Source: Acidimicrobiales bacterium (GTDB taxonomy: Bacteria > Actinomycetota > Acidimicrobiia > Acidimicrobiales > SZUA-35). From it: 41,501 nucleotides of DNA. Position 1 is the first letter of the stretch. Every line of letters begins with the position of its first letter. Of the stretch, positions 1 through 8,504 are shown in pieces. Below the pieces are notes generated by a model. The model did not search any database. It was given only the letters and a program-made list of their open reading frames with translations, and had not been told where the DNA came from. Made by a program: the position numbers and the translations under genes. The stretch spans positions 1 to 41,501 of the forward strand of contig JAHELU010000009.1 of the NCBI GenBank assembly GCA_024644005.1. Reading direction: 5' to 3'.

Positions 1-109
1 TTCTCGGAGGCCATCCATCCGCCCACTCTGCGTCCTCGAATTCGCCATAGCGCTCACAAGCTGTGGCGAATCCTGCGTCCTTGACTGGGTGGTGTCTGGC
101 CTCCGAGAA
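1..109. repeat. Nested inverted repeat at the window edge
   Basis: The outer arms TTCTCGGAGGCCA (1-13) and TGGCCTCCGAGAA (97-109) are perfect 13-bp reverse complements. Inside them, attcgccatagc (40-51) and gctgtggcgaat (60-71) pair with one mismatch around an 8-nt loop. The octamer tgcgtcct also occurs twice in direct orientation (29-36 and 74-81). The outer arm begins at base 1, so the structure may continue to the left. It could be a terminator or attenuator of an upstream gene, or a small MITE-like element. No gene is supported in 1-276; 110-276 is the purU leader. Confidence 0.65.
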
Positions 110-276
110 CCTCAACGGCGATCTTCAGCACCCTGCTAGCCGCATCGGATGCCGGCTGTGCCGTGCCGATGGCACCAGGCGCACGGGGGGTCCGCTCCCG
201 GCATCGGCCCCTGCCATACTGGCCGCGTGCTTCAGCGACCTCCTACGACCGTCCGGGGCGCTCCGGTGACGCCGCC

Positions 277-1155
277 ATGACGAGTGACCACATCCTGACC
301 CTCACCTGCAACGACCGGCCCGGGATCGTGCATGCCGTCACCGGCGGGTTGCTCGACGTCGGCGGCAACATCGTCGAGAACGCCCAGTTCACGGACCCGG
401 GATCGAACACCTTCTGCATGCGCACCGTTGTCGAAACCGACCTCGAGGACTCCGGCGAGGTTGCCTCGGCGGTGGCTGCACGACTACGGGAAGCACCCCT
501 TCGAGACCTCGGCGCCTCGCTCCGGGTCCGGCCAGCATCGCACCGCCCACGACTGCTCATCATGGTGTCGAAGCACGATCACTGCCTGGCCGATCTCTTG
601 TACCGCTGGCGGAACGGGCTCCTCCCCGTCGAGATATCGGTCATCGTCTCGAACCACCCCGACTGCGCCGGTGTGGCCGAGCGCTACGACGTGCCGTACC
701 ACCACCTGCCGGTCGGCGAGGATCCGAGCGGTCCGGCGTCGAAGCCGACCCAGGAAGCCCGCCTCATGGAGCTGGCCGAGCAGCACGGCATCGAGCTGGT
801 GGTACTGGCCCGCTACATGCAGATCCTGTCCGACGATCTCTGTGCCGAGCTCGCCGGGCGTGCCATCAACATCCACCACTCCTTCCTCCCCGGGTTCAAG
901 GGTGCCAGGCCCTACCACCAGGCCCACGAGCGCGGCGTGAAGCTCGTCGGTGCGACCGCCCACTTCGTGACAGCCGACCTCGACGAGGGCCCGATCATCG
1001 AGCAGGACGTGGCCAGGGTCACCCACGCCCACACTGCATCCCAGCTCGTCGAGCTGGGACAGGACACCGAGCGCCTCGTCCTCTCACGAGCTGTCCGGGC
1101 GTGGGCCGAAGACCGTGTCCTCCTCGTCGGCGACCGCACCGTGGTCTTCCCTTGA
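277..1155 (+). CDS. purU: Formyltetrahydrofolate deformylase PurU
   Basis: PurU hydrolyses 10-formyltetrahydrofolate to formate and tetrahydrofolate, balancing one-carbon pools and feeding formate to purine synthesis. The 292-residue protein starts with an ACT domain (LTCNDRPGIVHAVTG, about residues 5-80). A formyltransferase fold follows, with the conserved NIHHSFLPGFKGARPY segment, then GATAHFV and ADLDEGPIIEQD; these contain the family's Asn, His and Asp catalytic residues. Length is typical. The ORF track opens at 163, but its first 38 residues resemble nothing in the family, and the ATG at 277 begins the ACT domain directly. The gene is alone on this strand, and its last 72 bp overlap the convergent methyltransferase gene. 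Confidence 0.95.
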   Translation: MTSDHILTLTCNDRPGIVHAVTGGLLDVGGNIVENAQFTDPGSNTFCMRTVVETDLEDSGEVASAVAARLREAPLRDLGASLRVRPASHRPRLLIMVSKHDHCLADLLYRWRNGLLPVEISVIVSNHPDCAGVAERYDVPYHHLPVGEDPSGPASKPTQEARLMELAEQHGIELVVLARYMQILSDDLCAELAGRAINIHHSFLPGFKGARPYHQAHERGVKLVGATAHFVTADLDEGPIIEQDVARVTHAHTASQLVELGQDTERLVLSRAVRAWAEDRVLLVGDRTVVFP

Positions 1156-1950
1156 ACGGCCGTCGGGCGCCGGCCGGCGGGCGCCGGCCACCCAGGTGGG
1201 GCTGCTCCCGTGGTCTCCGGTCCGCTCGACCAGGACATGGTGGTTGAGCCACCAGCGACCATACGGCGCGGTCGCAACGCCGATGACCCGCCCCCCGGCC
1301 GACGCCAGGATTCGTTCCGCTTCCTCGAGGTCCCGGCCGTACATCGAGAACGCGGCGCGCTCCCGGTGCTTGAGCAACGCATGGATCTGCTCCGTCGGCA
1401 GCACCCGGTGCAGCAGCCGGAGGACGGGGTTCCGGGTGACCTCGTTCATCTGGATGAAGGCCAGCCCGCCCGGCCGCAGGACCCGCATGAACTCGCGGAG
1501 GTAGCCAGCCGAGAGCGCGAGCGGCATGTGCTGTAGCACGATGTGGGTGCAGACGAACCCGAAGCTGGCATCGTCGAACGCACCGAGGTCGGAGCGCTCG
1601 TTGAGGAAGAACGTGCAACGATCCCCGTGACGGTTGGCCGCTTCCGCCCGGGCGATCATCGTGGCCGAGATGTCGACGCCGACCGCCGAGGAGAAGTGCT
1701 GCGACAACGGTTGGGTGAGCCGCCCGAGGCCGCAGCCGAAATCCAGCACCGGCCCGTTCGGGAGCTCACCGGCGATCGACCGTACCCAGGCGAGCTTCTC
1801 CTCCACGAACGACTCGCCGGTCTCGAAGAACTCGTCCTCGTCCCACTTTCCGTGCCGCTTCTCTGGGCGGCTCAAGACCGCCCACATGGGGTCTTCGCTG
1901 GCCAGGCGATCCCAGGTCTCACGAACGCCGGCCAGGTCCTTATCGACCAT
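1084..1950 (-). CDS. SAM-dependent class I methyltransferase
   Basis: About 288 residues with a methyltransferase fold. SAM-binding motif I is VLDFGCGLGRLTQPL (around residues 68-82), followed by an acidic GVDIS strand end and the late LRPGGLAFIQMNEV segment typical of methyltransferase type 11/25 domains. The substrate cannot be deduced; small-molecule or lipid methylation is possible. I prefer the ATG at 1950 (MVDKDLAGVRETW) over the ORF-track start at 2010, because the extra 20 residues look like leader sequence. The last ~24 residues (AVADEEDTVFGPRPDSS) are encoded antisense to the 3' end of purU and fall outside the recognisable fold. The 3' overlap is 72 bp. Confidence 0.85.
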   Translation of the reverse strand: MVDKDLAGVRETWDRLASEDPMWAVLSRPEKRHGKWDEDEFFETGESFVEEKLAWVRSIAGELPNGPVLDFGCGLGRLTQPLSQHFSSAVGVDISATMIARAEAANRHGDRCTFFLNERSDLGAFDDASFGFVCTHIVLQHMPLALSAGYLREFMRVLRPGGLAFIQMNEVTRNPVLRLLHRVLPTEQIHALLKHRERAAFSMYGRDLEEAERILASAGGRVIGVATAPYGRWWLNHHVLVERTGDHGSSPTWVAGARRPAPDGRSREDHGAVADEEDTVFGPRPDSS

Positions 1951-2117
1951 GGCGGGATGCGGCTCGCCCAACGGGCCCCTGTGCTCAGCTCGTGGCACTT
2001 CTTGACCCAATCGGCGGCGCCAGGCCCGCCGACGACACCACCGGAGGAATCGACCGGTCCGTGATTTCCATCTGAATGATCCTGGTTGACGCAGGTCTCA
2101 GAAGCAACTGCTGCGGC

Positions 2118-2167
2118 GCTCGACGGATGTCTCATGGCGACCGCTCGATGGATGTCTCATGGCGACC
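2118..2167. repeat. 25-bp tandem duplication across a stop codon
   Basis: The unit gctcgaYggatgtctcatggcgacc occurs twice head to tail (2118-2142 and 2143-2167), differing at one base, with the first 9 bases of a third copy following. On the minus strand the second copy carries the final codons and TGA of the rhodanese-like gene; the first copy lies just past the stop. This looks like a recent slippage duplication in the 3' untranslated part. Confidence 0.85.
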
Positions 2168-2483
2168 GCTCGACGGCCAGTCCGGCCTCGACCCAGTCTT
2201 CCTTCCCGGCTGCGTAGATCATCACGGGGCAGGCGGAGCCCTCCTCGATTCGCTGGGCGAGCTCCGTGGCTTCACCCCCGTGCCTGCTGCCGTAGACCAC
2301 GACCGGGATCCTCGGCGCTGCCGCACGGATCAGGTCGAGCGGATCGGGCGACGAGATCGGCACGTTGATGGCTCCGGGCAGGTGTCCATCGGCGTAGAAG
2401 TCGGCACTCAGCGCCTCGACGACCACCACCGAGCCACCTGCGATGAGCTCGGCCAGTGCCTGGCGGGTGATGGCGGTCGCCAT
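2157..2483 (-). CDS. Rhodanese-like domain protein lacking the active-site Cys
   Basis: A single 108-residue rhodanese domain. The N-terminal half has the family signature EALSADFYADGHLPGAINVP and the C-terminus ends with AAGKEDWVEAGLAVE, as in small single-domain rhodaneses. Active sulfurtransferases carry a catalytic cysteine in a VVYC-x4 loop. Here the corresponding segment reads VVVYGSRHGGEA, with Gly in that position, so thiosulfate sulfurtransferase chemistry is unlikely. The only cysteine seen is in ACPVMIY, outside the active loop. A binding or regulatory role is possible but not shown. The 3' end is overlapped by a 25-bp tandem duplication. Confidence 0.8.
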   Translation of the reverse strand: MATAITRQALAELIAGGSVVVVEALSADFYADGHLPGAINVPISSPDPLDLIRAAAPRIPVVVYGSRHGGEATELAQRIEEGSACPVMIYAAGKEDWVEAGLAVERSP

Positions 2484-2674
2484 GGTCGCTCAACCGCTTC
2501 CGGCTGCGGCCCCACCGGCCATCGAGCCATGGGAGGGGTGCGCAAGCACCAGGAGGAGTCCGATGGTCGCTCTCCGGGTGGTGTGGCTTCTCATGGTCTC
2601 CACGCTGACCCGCCACCCTGGCACCGGCCTTGCATGCAGCTGTCATCGTGGGCCCCTGCGCAGCTCGTCGCCGA

Positions 2675-3061
2675 TCAGGCGGTCCAACCGAACAGGGCTT
2701 CACCCACCGAGACGAAGGCGAACCAGAACACCAGTGCGAGCACCACGACGGCCGGAACCAGCAGTGGCCGGACCCTCGACAGCCAGACGGCGAGGCCGAG
2801 ACCGAGGAGCCAGGCCACCATGAGGACGACGACGGCTCCTGGTGGCACGACAAGACCCGATACGAGGTACGGGAAGAAGCCGACGGCGACATAGCCGCAC
2901 AGGGCCGCCCATGCGACCCATCGGCTGCGCCGGCGGTGGGGGGCCGGCTCCGTGGCGGCGGGCTCCGTCCTGCCGTGGCCCAGCTCCATCTCACCGACCG
3001 TACCCGACCCGATGGATCCGCCGCTGTCGCCCGGTCGGGCCGGCTGGCGTCGACCACTCAC
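2675..3061 (-). CDS. Small hypothetical membrane protein (three helices)
   Basis: 128 residues with no family I recognise. The first ~45 residues are polar and Gly/Arg-rich. Three hydrophobic segments follow: WAALCGYVAVGFFPYLVSGL, a VVPPGAVVVLMVAWLLGLGL stretch, and LLVPAVVVLALVFWFAFVSV. This suggests an integral membrane protein with a short cytoplasmic or periplasmic N-terminal part. It starts with GTG at 3061, overlapping the stop of the upstream membrane protein gene by 4 bp (GTGA), so the two are probably translationally coupled and may act together. No motif indicates function. The 191 bp between this gene's end and the rhodanese start hold nothing I can identify. Confidence 0.65.
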   Translation of the reverse strand: MSGRRQPARPGDSGGSIGSGTVGEMELGHGRTEPAATEPAPHRRRSRWVAWAALCGYVAVGFFPYLVSGLVVPPGAVVVLMVAWLLGLGLAVWLSRVRPLLVPAVVVLALVFWFAFVSVGEALFGWTA

Positions 3062-3366
3062 CGGGGCTCGGCCCGATGTCGCCCTGCGGTGGACGGGAAG
3101 CGCCCATGGATGCCGAGGCCGAGCCCGATGATCGCTCCGGCTACGGCGAGCAGGATGCCGGGCGCGCCGACCGTGAGCTGCATCTCGCCATCGACCAGGA
3201 GCTCGGCGATGAGGATCAGGACGATGCCGGGCATGGCTCCGACCAAGGCGCCGGCCAGCGCCCGGACCCCGGCCCGACCGGCGGTGCGGAGTCCGCGACG
3301 GATCGCGTCCTTGCTGACTCGGTGAGTGGATGTGGGGGTAGCTGTGTCGACGGCGTCAGAGCCCAT
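3058..3366 (-). CDS. Small hypothetical membrane protein (two helices)
   Basis: 102 residues. A basic N-terminal region (KDAIRRGLRTAGRAGVRALAG) precedes two hydrophobic segments, ALVGAMPGIVLILIAELLV and GAPGILLAVAGAIIGLGLGI, separated by a short polar turn. This is a two-helix hairpin with a positively charged, probably cytoplasmic, N-terminus. I do not recognise the family. Its stop overlaps the GTG start of the next membrane protein by 4 bp, so the pair forms a small operon. A weak GC-rich hairpin (ggcggc-gctc-gccgcc at 3394-3409) lies between it and the large regulator gene upstream. Confidence 0.65.
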   Translation of the reverse strand: MGSDAVDTATPTSTHRVSKDAIRRGLRTAGRAGVRALAGALVGAMPGIVLILIAELLVDGEMQLTVGAPGILLAVAGAIIGLGLGIHGRFPSTAGRHRAEPR

Positions 3367-3489
3367 CTGCCTTCTCCTGCGTGTGGTACCTGGGGCGGCG
3401 CTCGCCGCCGGGGCACGAGCGGGCTCCGGACATCGGAGCCACTCCTACACAGTGGCGGGACGTTCTGGCACGAGGCTGTCGCAGGCCTG

Positions 3490-6400
3490 TCACACCGCCG
3501 GCTGGGGGATGCCCCGAGCGCGATCGTCGGAGTCTCGCTCGACCAACCGATCGCCGGTGGAGCTCTCTTCCAGCATCGTGCGCACGAGCTCGGTCAGCGA
3601 CAGCAGCGGGAGGTCCTCGGCGACCTCGTCCCACTCGCTCCCGAGCTCGAGTCGGAGCTGCTCCATGAGCTCGCCCACCCTGTGCTGCTCCGGCGGCGGC
3701 AGGGGCAGGCCTCGCCGGGCCCGGGCCCGGGCTGCCACGAGGAGGAGCCGAGCGGCGCGTTCGCTCTCGCCGGTGCGGGCATCGACTTCGGCAATCGTCT
3801 CGATCGCAGCGCACATCCCTCCCAGGTGTCCGATGTCCGACGCCCGGGCGAGGGCCTGCATCACCGACTCCCGAGCGCAGGCGAACCGACCCTGGGCCAG
3901 CCGCACTCGGGCCAGGACGGTCAGCGCGGCGCAGATCCCCTCGGCGTACCCGAGTGCCTCGTTGCTGGCGAGGCTGGCCTCGGCGGTGAGCGCGGCCCGG
4001 TCCAGTCGGCCCCTGGACAGCGAGAGCCGGGTGTACTGCTCGTAGGCGAGGCCGATGACATGGGCGTCGCCGGTCTGCTTGGCGTCGTCGACCGCCACGT
4101 CGAGCAACCCCTCGGCGAGGTCGAGGTCACCGCTGTCCTGGGCCGTCCTGGCCCGCAACACCCGGCAGATCGTCGCTCCCCAGAGGTCGTGCAACCCGTC
4201 GAAGATGGCGATCGCCTCGTCGTGCGTGGCGGCAGCCCCATCCAGATCACCCGAGGCCCACTGGGCAACGCCGAGGGTGAGGTAGGCGGCGGCAACGGTG
4301 GCATCGTCGCCGATCGAGCGACCGAGCTCGGCGCTCTCGGTACAGGCCGTTCGGGTTCGCTCGTGATCGCCGAGCGGGGCCGCCAGCAGGCCCATCCCCA
4401 GGAGCACCCGAGCGCGGACGACGGGCTCGGCCCGAACCGAGCTCGCTCGCTCGAGAGCGGCCTGCGAGTCGACGAGGTTTCCCTGGAGCGTCCACACCCA
4501 GGCGATGTCCCCGGCCAGCCGAGCCCCGAGCTGCTCGTCACCGTCCGGGCCGAAGCACCAGTCCAGCGCCAGCCGCAGGTTCGCCCGATCGTGATCGAGC
4601 CGCCGCAACCAGGCCGCCTGGCGCGGTGTGCGGATCTCGTGGAACGCTCGAGCAGCCAGAGCCGCGTAGTGCTCCGCATGGCGGCACCGAGTCTCCGCCA
4701 GCTGCCGCACGGGATCGGCGGTGCGATCGGTGTCACCGGAGTCATCGGAGTCATCGGTGCCATGGGTCGAGAGCAGGTAGGCTCGCACCGTGTCGAGGAG
4801 TCTGAATCGATCGTCGCCAGCCCGGGCGACCAGCGAGCTGCGCAGGAGCGTCAGGAACCGATTGACCGCGTCCGGGGCGCCAGGGGCGGCAACCGTCGCG
4901 GCGGCGTCGAGGTCGAACGTCGGGGCGAACACGGCGAGTCGGTACAGCATGTCCCGCTCGTGCTCGTCGAGGAGCCCGACGCTCCAGTCCATCGCCGCGC
5001 TGAGCGTTCGGTGACGATCCGGGCCGCCGGCCCTGGCAACGAACGATCGACGTTCCGCCAACTGGGCCAGGATGGCGGCGGGTGAGAGCGCATCCATCTG
5101 CGCCGCAGCCAGCTCGATCGCCAGCGGCAGACCGTCGAGCGACCGGCACACCTCGGCGATCGCTGCAACGTCGGCGTCGCCGACAACGAAGTCGGGGGCG
5201 ACCCTGCGGGCCCGCTCGACGAAGAGCTCGAACGCCGCCGAGCACTGCGGGTCACGGCCGACGGTCGGGACCTCCAGCGGCGGGACCGGCCACGCCAACT
5301 CGCTACCGAGACCGAGCGGTCGCCGACTGGTGGCCAGCACCGTGATGCCCTGTCCGGCCCGCAGTACCTCCTCGACGATCGGTCCGACCCCGGCCAGGAC
5401 CCGCTCGCAGGTGTCGAGCACGAGTAGGCAGCCGTCGTCACCCAGCGCCGCCACGATCGCCGCCGGGGCGTCGGCCTCGGTGGCTACCTGAGCCCCGAGC
5501 GAGGCGGCGATCGCCACACCGACCGCTGCCTCGCTCTCGACGGGAGCGAGGTCGACGAAGTGGGTTCGCCGGGTGGTCCGGAAGGCGAGGACCGCCTGGG
5601 CCAATCTCGTCTTGCCGGCGCCACCCGGACCGGTGAGCGTGACCAGGCGGCGCTCGGACAGCAGATCGAGCACACGCCTGAGCTCCTGGTCTCGACCGAT
5701 CAGCTCGCAGCTCGACCATGGCTCGGCTCCTGGCTCCGCAGGTCCCGGAACAACGGGTGGCTCGGCCGGGGCGACCGGTTCGGCGACGTCGCTGTGCAGC
5801 GCGATCGCAGTCACTGGCGGCGGGCTCCAATCGAGTCGTGGATCATGGGCCAGGACCTGGCGCTCGAGGTCGCGCATCGTCGATCCGGGCGCGATACCCA
5901 GTTCCTCTGCCAACGTCAGACGGGCGCGCTCGTAGGCACGGAGCGCATCGGCTTGGCGGCCAGTGCGATAGAGGGCAGTGACCAGGAGCTCCTGTGATCG
6001 CTCCCGCAGCGGCTGCGCGGTCACCAGGGCACTCAGCTCTGCGACCGCCTCCGACGCCCGTCCGAGCGAGAGCAGCACCTCGCTCCGCTCCTCGAGCGCA
6101 GACAGCCTGAGCTCACGGAGCCGGACGATCTCGGCTTCGGCGAAGGGGGCACCGTCAGCGTCCGTGTACGGCTCGCCACGCCAGAGAGACAGCGCCCGGT
6201 CGAACGTGAGGTTCGCATCCGTCAGGGCGTTCAGGGTGCCGACGCCGACGAGCCGCCGGCTCTCGGCCAGGGCCGTCTCGAACCGGTCGACGTCGACATC
6301 GAGAGCCCCGAGCTCCAGCAGGTAGCCGCGAGGTGTCGTCACGATGGGGGCGATACCCGTCCCGCCGAGTGCTCGACGCAGGTACGCCATCTGGGTCTGC

Positions 6401-6693
6401 AGCGCATTTCGGGGATCGAGCGGGAGGCGCTCACCCCACAGATGATCGATGAGGGTCTCCGCCGGCACCGGCCGGCCGCGATGGAGGACGAGTGAGCACA
6501 GCAGGGTGCGTGGCAGACCTCGGCGGATCGGGACGGGACGATCCACGTGCCGCACCTCGAGCGCGCCGAGCACGCCGAGCTCGAGCTCGGGGTGCCGCTC
6601 CACGGTTCCGGCGCGACGTCGAGGTCCCCCGGCTGGTGCCGGGTCGACGCACGGCCCGAAGCGGTCGATGGCGACTTCGCTGACGTCGGTCAT
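3490..6693 (-). CDS. SARP/BTAD-type transcriptional regulator with ATPase and TPR domains
   Basis: About 1067 residues in the AfsR-like architecture. An OmpR-type winged helix starts at LELGVLGALEVR and runs through QTQMAYLRRALGG (about 37-130). A bacterial transcriptional activation domain follows to about 285. Next is a STAND-type NTPase with Walker A GPGGAGKTRLA (Lys ~361) and Walker B LLVLDTCERV (Asp ~427). The last ~400 residues are tetratricopeptide-like helices. Such proteins activate nearby promoters when an input signal reaches the ATPase/TPR part. The start is uncertain: 6744 is the longest ORF, but 6693 has a GAGAG stretch just upstream and wastes less unconserved sequence. It is divergent from the lipoprotein gene; no biosynthetic cluster adjoins it, so its target is unknown. 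Confidence 0.9.
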   Translation of the reverse strand: MTDVSEVAIDRFGPCVDPAPAGGPRRRAGTVERHPELELGVLGALEVRHVDRPVPIRRGLPRTLLCSLVLHRGRPVPAETLIDHLWGERLPLDPRNALQTQMAYLRRALGGTGIAPIVTTPRGYLLELGALDVDVDRFETALAESRRLVGVGTLNALTDANLTFDRALSLWRGEPYTDADGAPFAEAEIVRLRELRLSALEERSEVLLSLGRASEAVAELSALVTAQPLRERSQELLVTALYRTGRQADALRAYERARLTLAEELGIAPGSTMRDLERQVLAHDPRLDWSPPPVTAIALHSDVAEPVAPAEPPVVPGPAEPGAEPWSSCELIGRDQELRRVLDLLSERRLVTLTGPGGAGKTRLAQAVLAFRTTRRTHFVDLAPVESEAAVGVAIAASLGAQVATEADAPAAIVAALGDDGCLLVLDTCERVLAGVGPIVEEVLRAGQGITVLATSRRPLGLGSELAWPVPPLEVPTVGRDPQCSAAFELFVERARRVAPDFVVGDADVAAIAEVCRSLDGLPLAIELAAAQMDALSPAAILAQLAERRSFVARAGGPDRHRTLSAAMDWSVGLLDEHERDMLYRLAVFAPTFDLDAAATVAAPGAPDAVNRFLTLLRSSLVARAGDDRFRLLDTVRAYLLSTHGTDDSDDSGDTDRTADPVRQLAETRCRHAEHYAALAARAFHEIRTPRQAAWLRRLDHDRANLRLALDWCFGPDGDEQLGARLAGDIAWVWTLQGNLVDSQAALERASSVRAEPVVRARVLLGMGLLAAPLGDHERTRTACTESAELGRSIGDDATVAAAYLTLGVAQWASGDLDGAAATHDEAIAIFDGLHDLWGATICRVLRARTAQDSGDLDLAEGLLDVAVDDAKQTGDAHVIGLAYEQYTRLSLSRGRLDRAALTAEASLASNEALGYAEGICAALTVLARVRLAQGRFACARESVMQALARASDIGHLGGMCAAIETIAEVDARTGESERAARLLLVAARARARRGLPLPPPEQHRVGELMEQLRLELGSEWDEVAEDLPLLSLTELVRTMLEESSTGDRLVERDSDDRARGIPQPAV

Positions 6694-6959
6694 CCGACTC
6701 TCTCGACAGCTCTCGACAACGCAGACCTCGGCGTGAACCGGCATGCAACCGGCTCATCTCGGATCATGCGCCCGGCAGGCTCGGCTGTCAATCGTCAGCG
6801 GGGGAGTGGTGGCCAGGCGGCGGCAGCGCCGTGCAGTACGCCACTCCAAGCCGCCTCCAAGCTGGCCCCTAGGGCCATCGCCGACAGTGTCGATACCGAA
6901 CATCGGGCGGTACGGCGGGCCTCGGCACGCCACGTCGCCCTCAACTGAAAGACACTGAC

Positions 6960-7592
6960 ATGAAGAGAGCACACCTTTCGATCGGGATGCTGGCCGGCGC
7001 CGTCATGCTGGTCGGTCTCAGCGGATGTGGCCTGCGGGACTCGGGTGACGATACCGCCGACCCGACCCTGACGACGAAGCCGCCGGTGACCACCGACAGC
7101 CAGCAGTCGACGACGTCGACGACAACCAAATCGACGACCGAGAAGCCGACGCCATCGTCGAGCTCGACCACGGCCGTCGCTCCGACCAAAGCTGTCGCCG
7201 AGGGATCGGGTTGCAGCCCGGGCTCTGGCCAGCTCCCGGACGGGACGTGGTACGGCTACGTGGTCGACACCGAGACCGACGGCTTCGAGTTCGACCTCGC
7301 GTGCTTCTTCCAGGGCAAGGCCGCAGCCCTGGCTGCGACCGAGGACGGCGCCGAGTCGCCGCCGCCGAACGACTACTACATCCGCAACGCCAACAAGGAG
7401 ATCCGGACGGTCCGCGTCGGGTCGAACGGCCAGGTGACGTGGTATCCGGACTTCGGTGATCCAGCGTCCAAGGCCACGACCACCTACGACGACTGGGCCC
7501 GTGCGATCGCTGACCGCGGCTTCGTGACCGGTGTGTGGATCAAGGTCGGAAACGGGCAGGTCTCGACCATCGACGAGCAGTGGGTGCCGTGA
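6960..7592 (+). CDS. Secreted lipoprotein with Ser/Thr-rich linker
   Basis: 210 residues. The N-terminus is a lipoprotein signal peptide ending in the lipobox LSGC, with Cys23 as the lipidation site. Residues ~30-75 form a low-complexity Thr/Ser/Lys linker (TTKPPVTTDSQQSTTSTTTK), which usually spaces a folded domain from the membrane. The ~130-residue C-terminal domain contains two further cysteines (GCSPGSG and LACFFQG) that could form a disulfide. It is rich in aromatic residues (DGTWYGYVVD, NDYYIRNANKE, VTWYPDFGD). I do not recognise a named family; extracytoplasmic, surface-anchored protein is as far as the sequence goes. The 5' intergenic region (6745-6959) contains short palindromes cgaca-g-tgtcg and ggccc-cta-gggcc. 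Confidence 0.8.
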   Translation: MKRAHLSIGMLAGAVMLVGLSGCGLRDSGDDTADPTLTTKPPVTTDSQQSTTSTTTKSTTEKPTPSSSSTTAVAPTKAVAEGSGCSPGSGQLPDGTWYGYVVDTETDGFEFDLACFFQGKAAALAATEDGAESPPPNDYYIRNANKEIRTVRVGSNGQVTWYPDFGDPASKATTTYDDWARAIADRGFVTGVWIKVGNGQVSTIDEQWVP

Positions 7593-7734
7593 CGACCGCC
7601 CACGGGATCGCTCCATCGCAGCTCGGCCACGGGCAGTCCGTGGTGGCCGCTGGGGCGCACGCTCGGTTTCGGCGGCGCTGGTGGTTGCCGGCGTCGCCTC
7701 GCAGTGACACGACGAGTAGTCAAAGGAGAAGCAC

Positions 7735-8271
7735 ATGAAGAAAGTACTGATGGTCCTGGCCGCGATCGTGGCCATGGCGACGCTCGCGGTCCCGTCCGCC
7801 TCGGCGACCGGAACACGGTGTTCCGTGGTGTGGGGTTCCCTGGCCAAGTCGTCGTCTGCGACCGGAAGCGGCCAGCCGATAGCGGTCAGGGCAGGGCAGC
7901 ACCGTTGCTTCGACCGCTTCGTGGTCGACCTCGACGGCCCGGCTACCGGCTATCGCGTGGACTACGTGCCGCGGCTGACCCAGGAGGGCTCGGGTGACCA
8001 GGTGCCGGTGACCGGCGGGGCGATCCTCCGGGTCATCGTCAACGCTGCGGCCCATGACGACGCCGGCAGGCCGACGATCGACTTCAAGGCGGTCGACCGC
8101 ACGAGCGTCGCAGGTCATCGGACGTTTCGGGACGTCGCCTGGGCTGGCAGCTTCGAGGGTCAGACGACAATGGGACTCGGTGTGCGAGCCCGCCTCCCCT
8201 TCAGGGTCCTTGCGCTGAGCGGGCCCGGAGCGGGATCTCGGCTCGTGATCGACGTCGCCCACCGCTGGTGA
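7735..8271 (+). CDS. Secreted AMIN-like domain protein
   Basis: 178 residues with a classical signal peptide (KKVLMVLAAIVAMATLAV, predicted cleavage after ASA near residue 24). The mature part matches the actinobacterial AMIN-like pattern: a FDRFVVDLDGPATGYRVDYV block, then GSGDQVPVTGGAILRVIVNAAAHDDAGRPT, then a C-terminal FRVLALSGPGAGSRLVIDVAH strand. These domains are found in exported proteins and are presumed to bind cell-envelope material; no enzymatic role is known. The start is firm, with a strong ribosome site AAAGGAG 7-8 nt before the ATG. A perfect 13-bp stem hairpin follows the stop. Confidence 0.85.
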   Translation: MKKVLMVLAAIVAMATLAVPSASATGTRCSVVWGSLAKSSSATGSGQPIAVRAGQHRCFDRFVVDLDGPATGYRVDYVPRLTQEGSGDQVPVTGGAILRVIVNAAAHDDAGRPTIDFKAVDRTSVAGHRTFRDVAWAGSFEGQTTMGLGVRARLPFRVLALSGPGAGSRLVIDVAHRW

Positions 8272-8290
8272 GCCAGGGATCGGCCAGGCT

Positions 8291-8326
8291 GCCGCCGGAC
8301 CCCACGACGAACCGGGGTCCGGCGGC
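8291..8326 (+). terminator. Hairpin terminator after the AMIN-like gene
   Basis: gccgccggacccc (8291-8303) and ggggtccggcggc (8314-8326) are perfect 13-bp complements around a 10-nt loop, starting 20 nt after the stop codon. Only a short T-poor tail (ttcgtt) follows, as is common for high-GC actinobacterial terminators. Confidence 0.8.
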
Positions 8327-8504
8327 TTCGTTCCGGAGAGATCGGTCGGCGGCCGTGGACTTCAGAGCGTCCCACCGGGCGTTGAGGCGCACGGTGGGCG
8401 AAGCTCGCAACCACTCGCTCCGGCATGTTTCGACCGCTGCGCAATGGGAATGACGGCGTGACGGTGTCCACCCGGATACCCCAGACGAGACAAGGAGATC
8501 CGAC

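Noticed and set aside
2842-5085. Long plus-strand ORF of 747 residues opposite the regulator and membrane genes
   Set aside because: Shadow ORF: low-complexity composition and no domain, while the minus strand has clear families.
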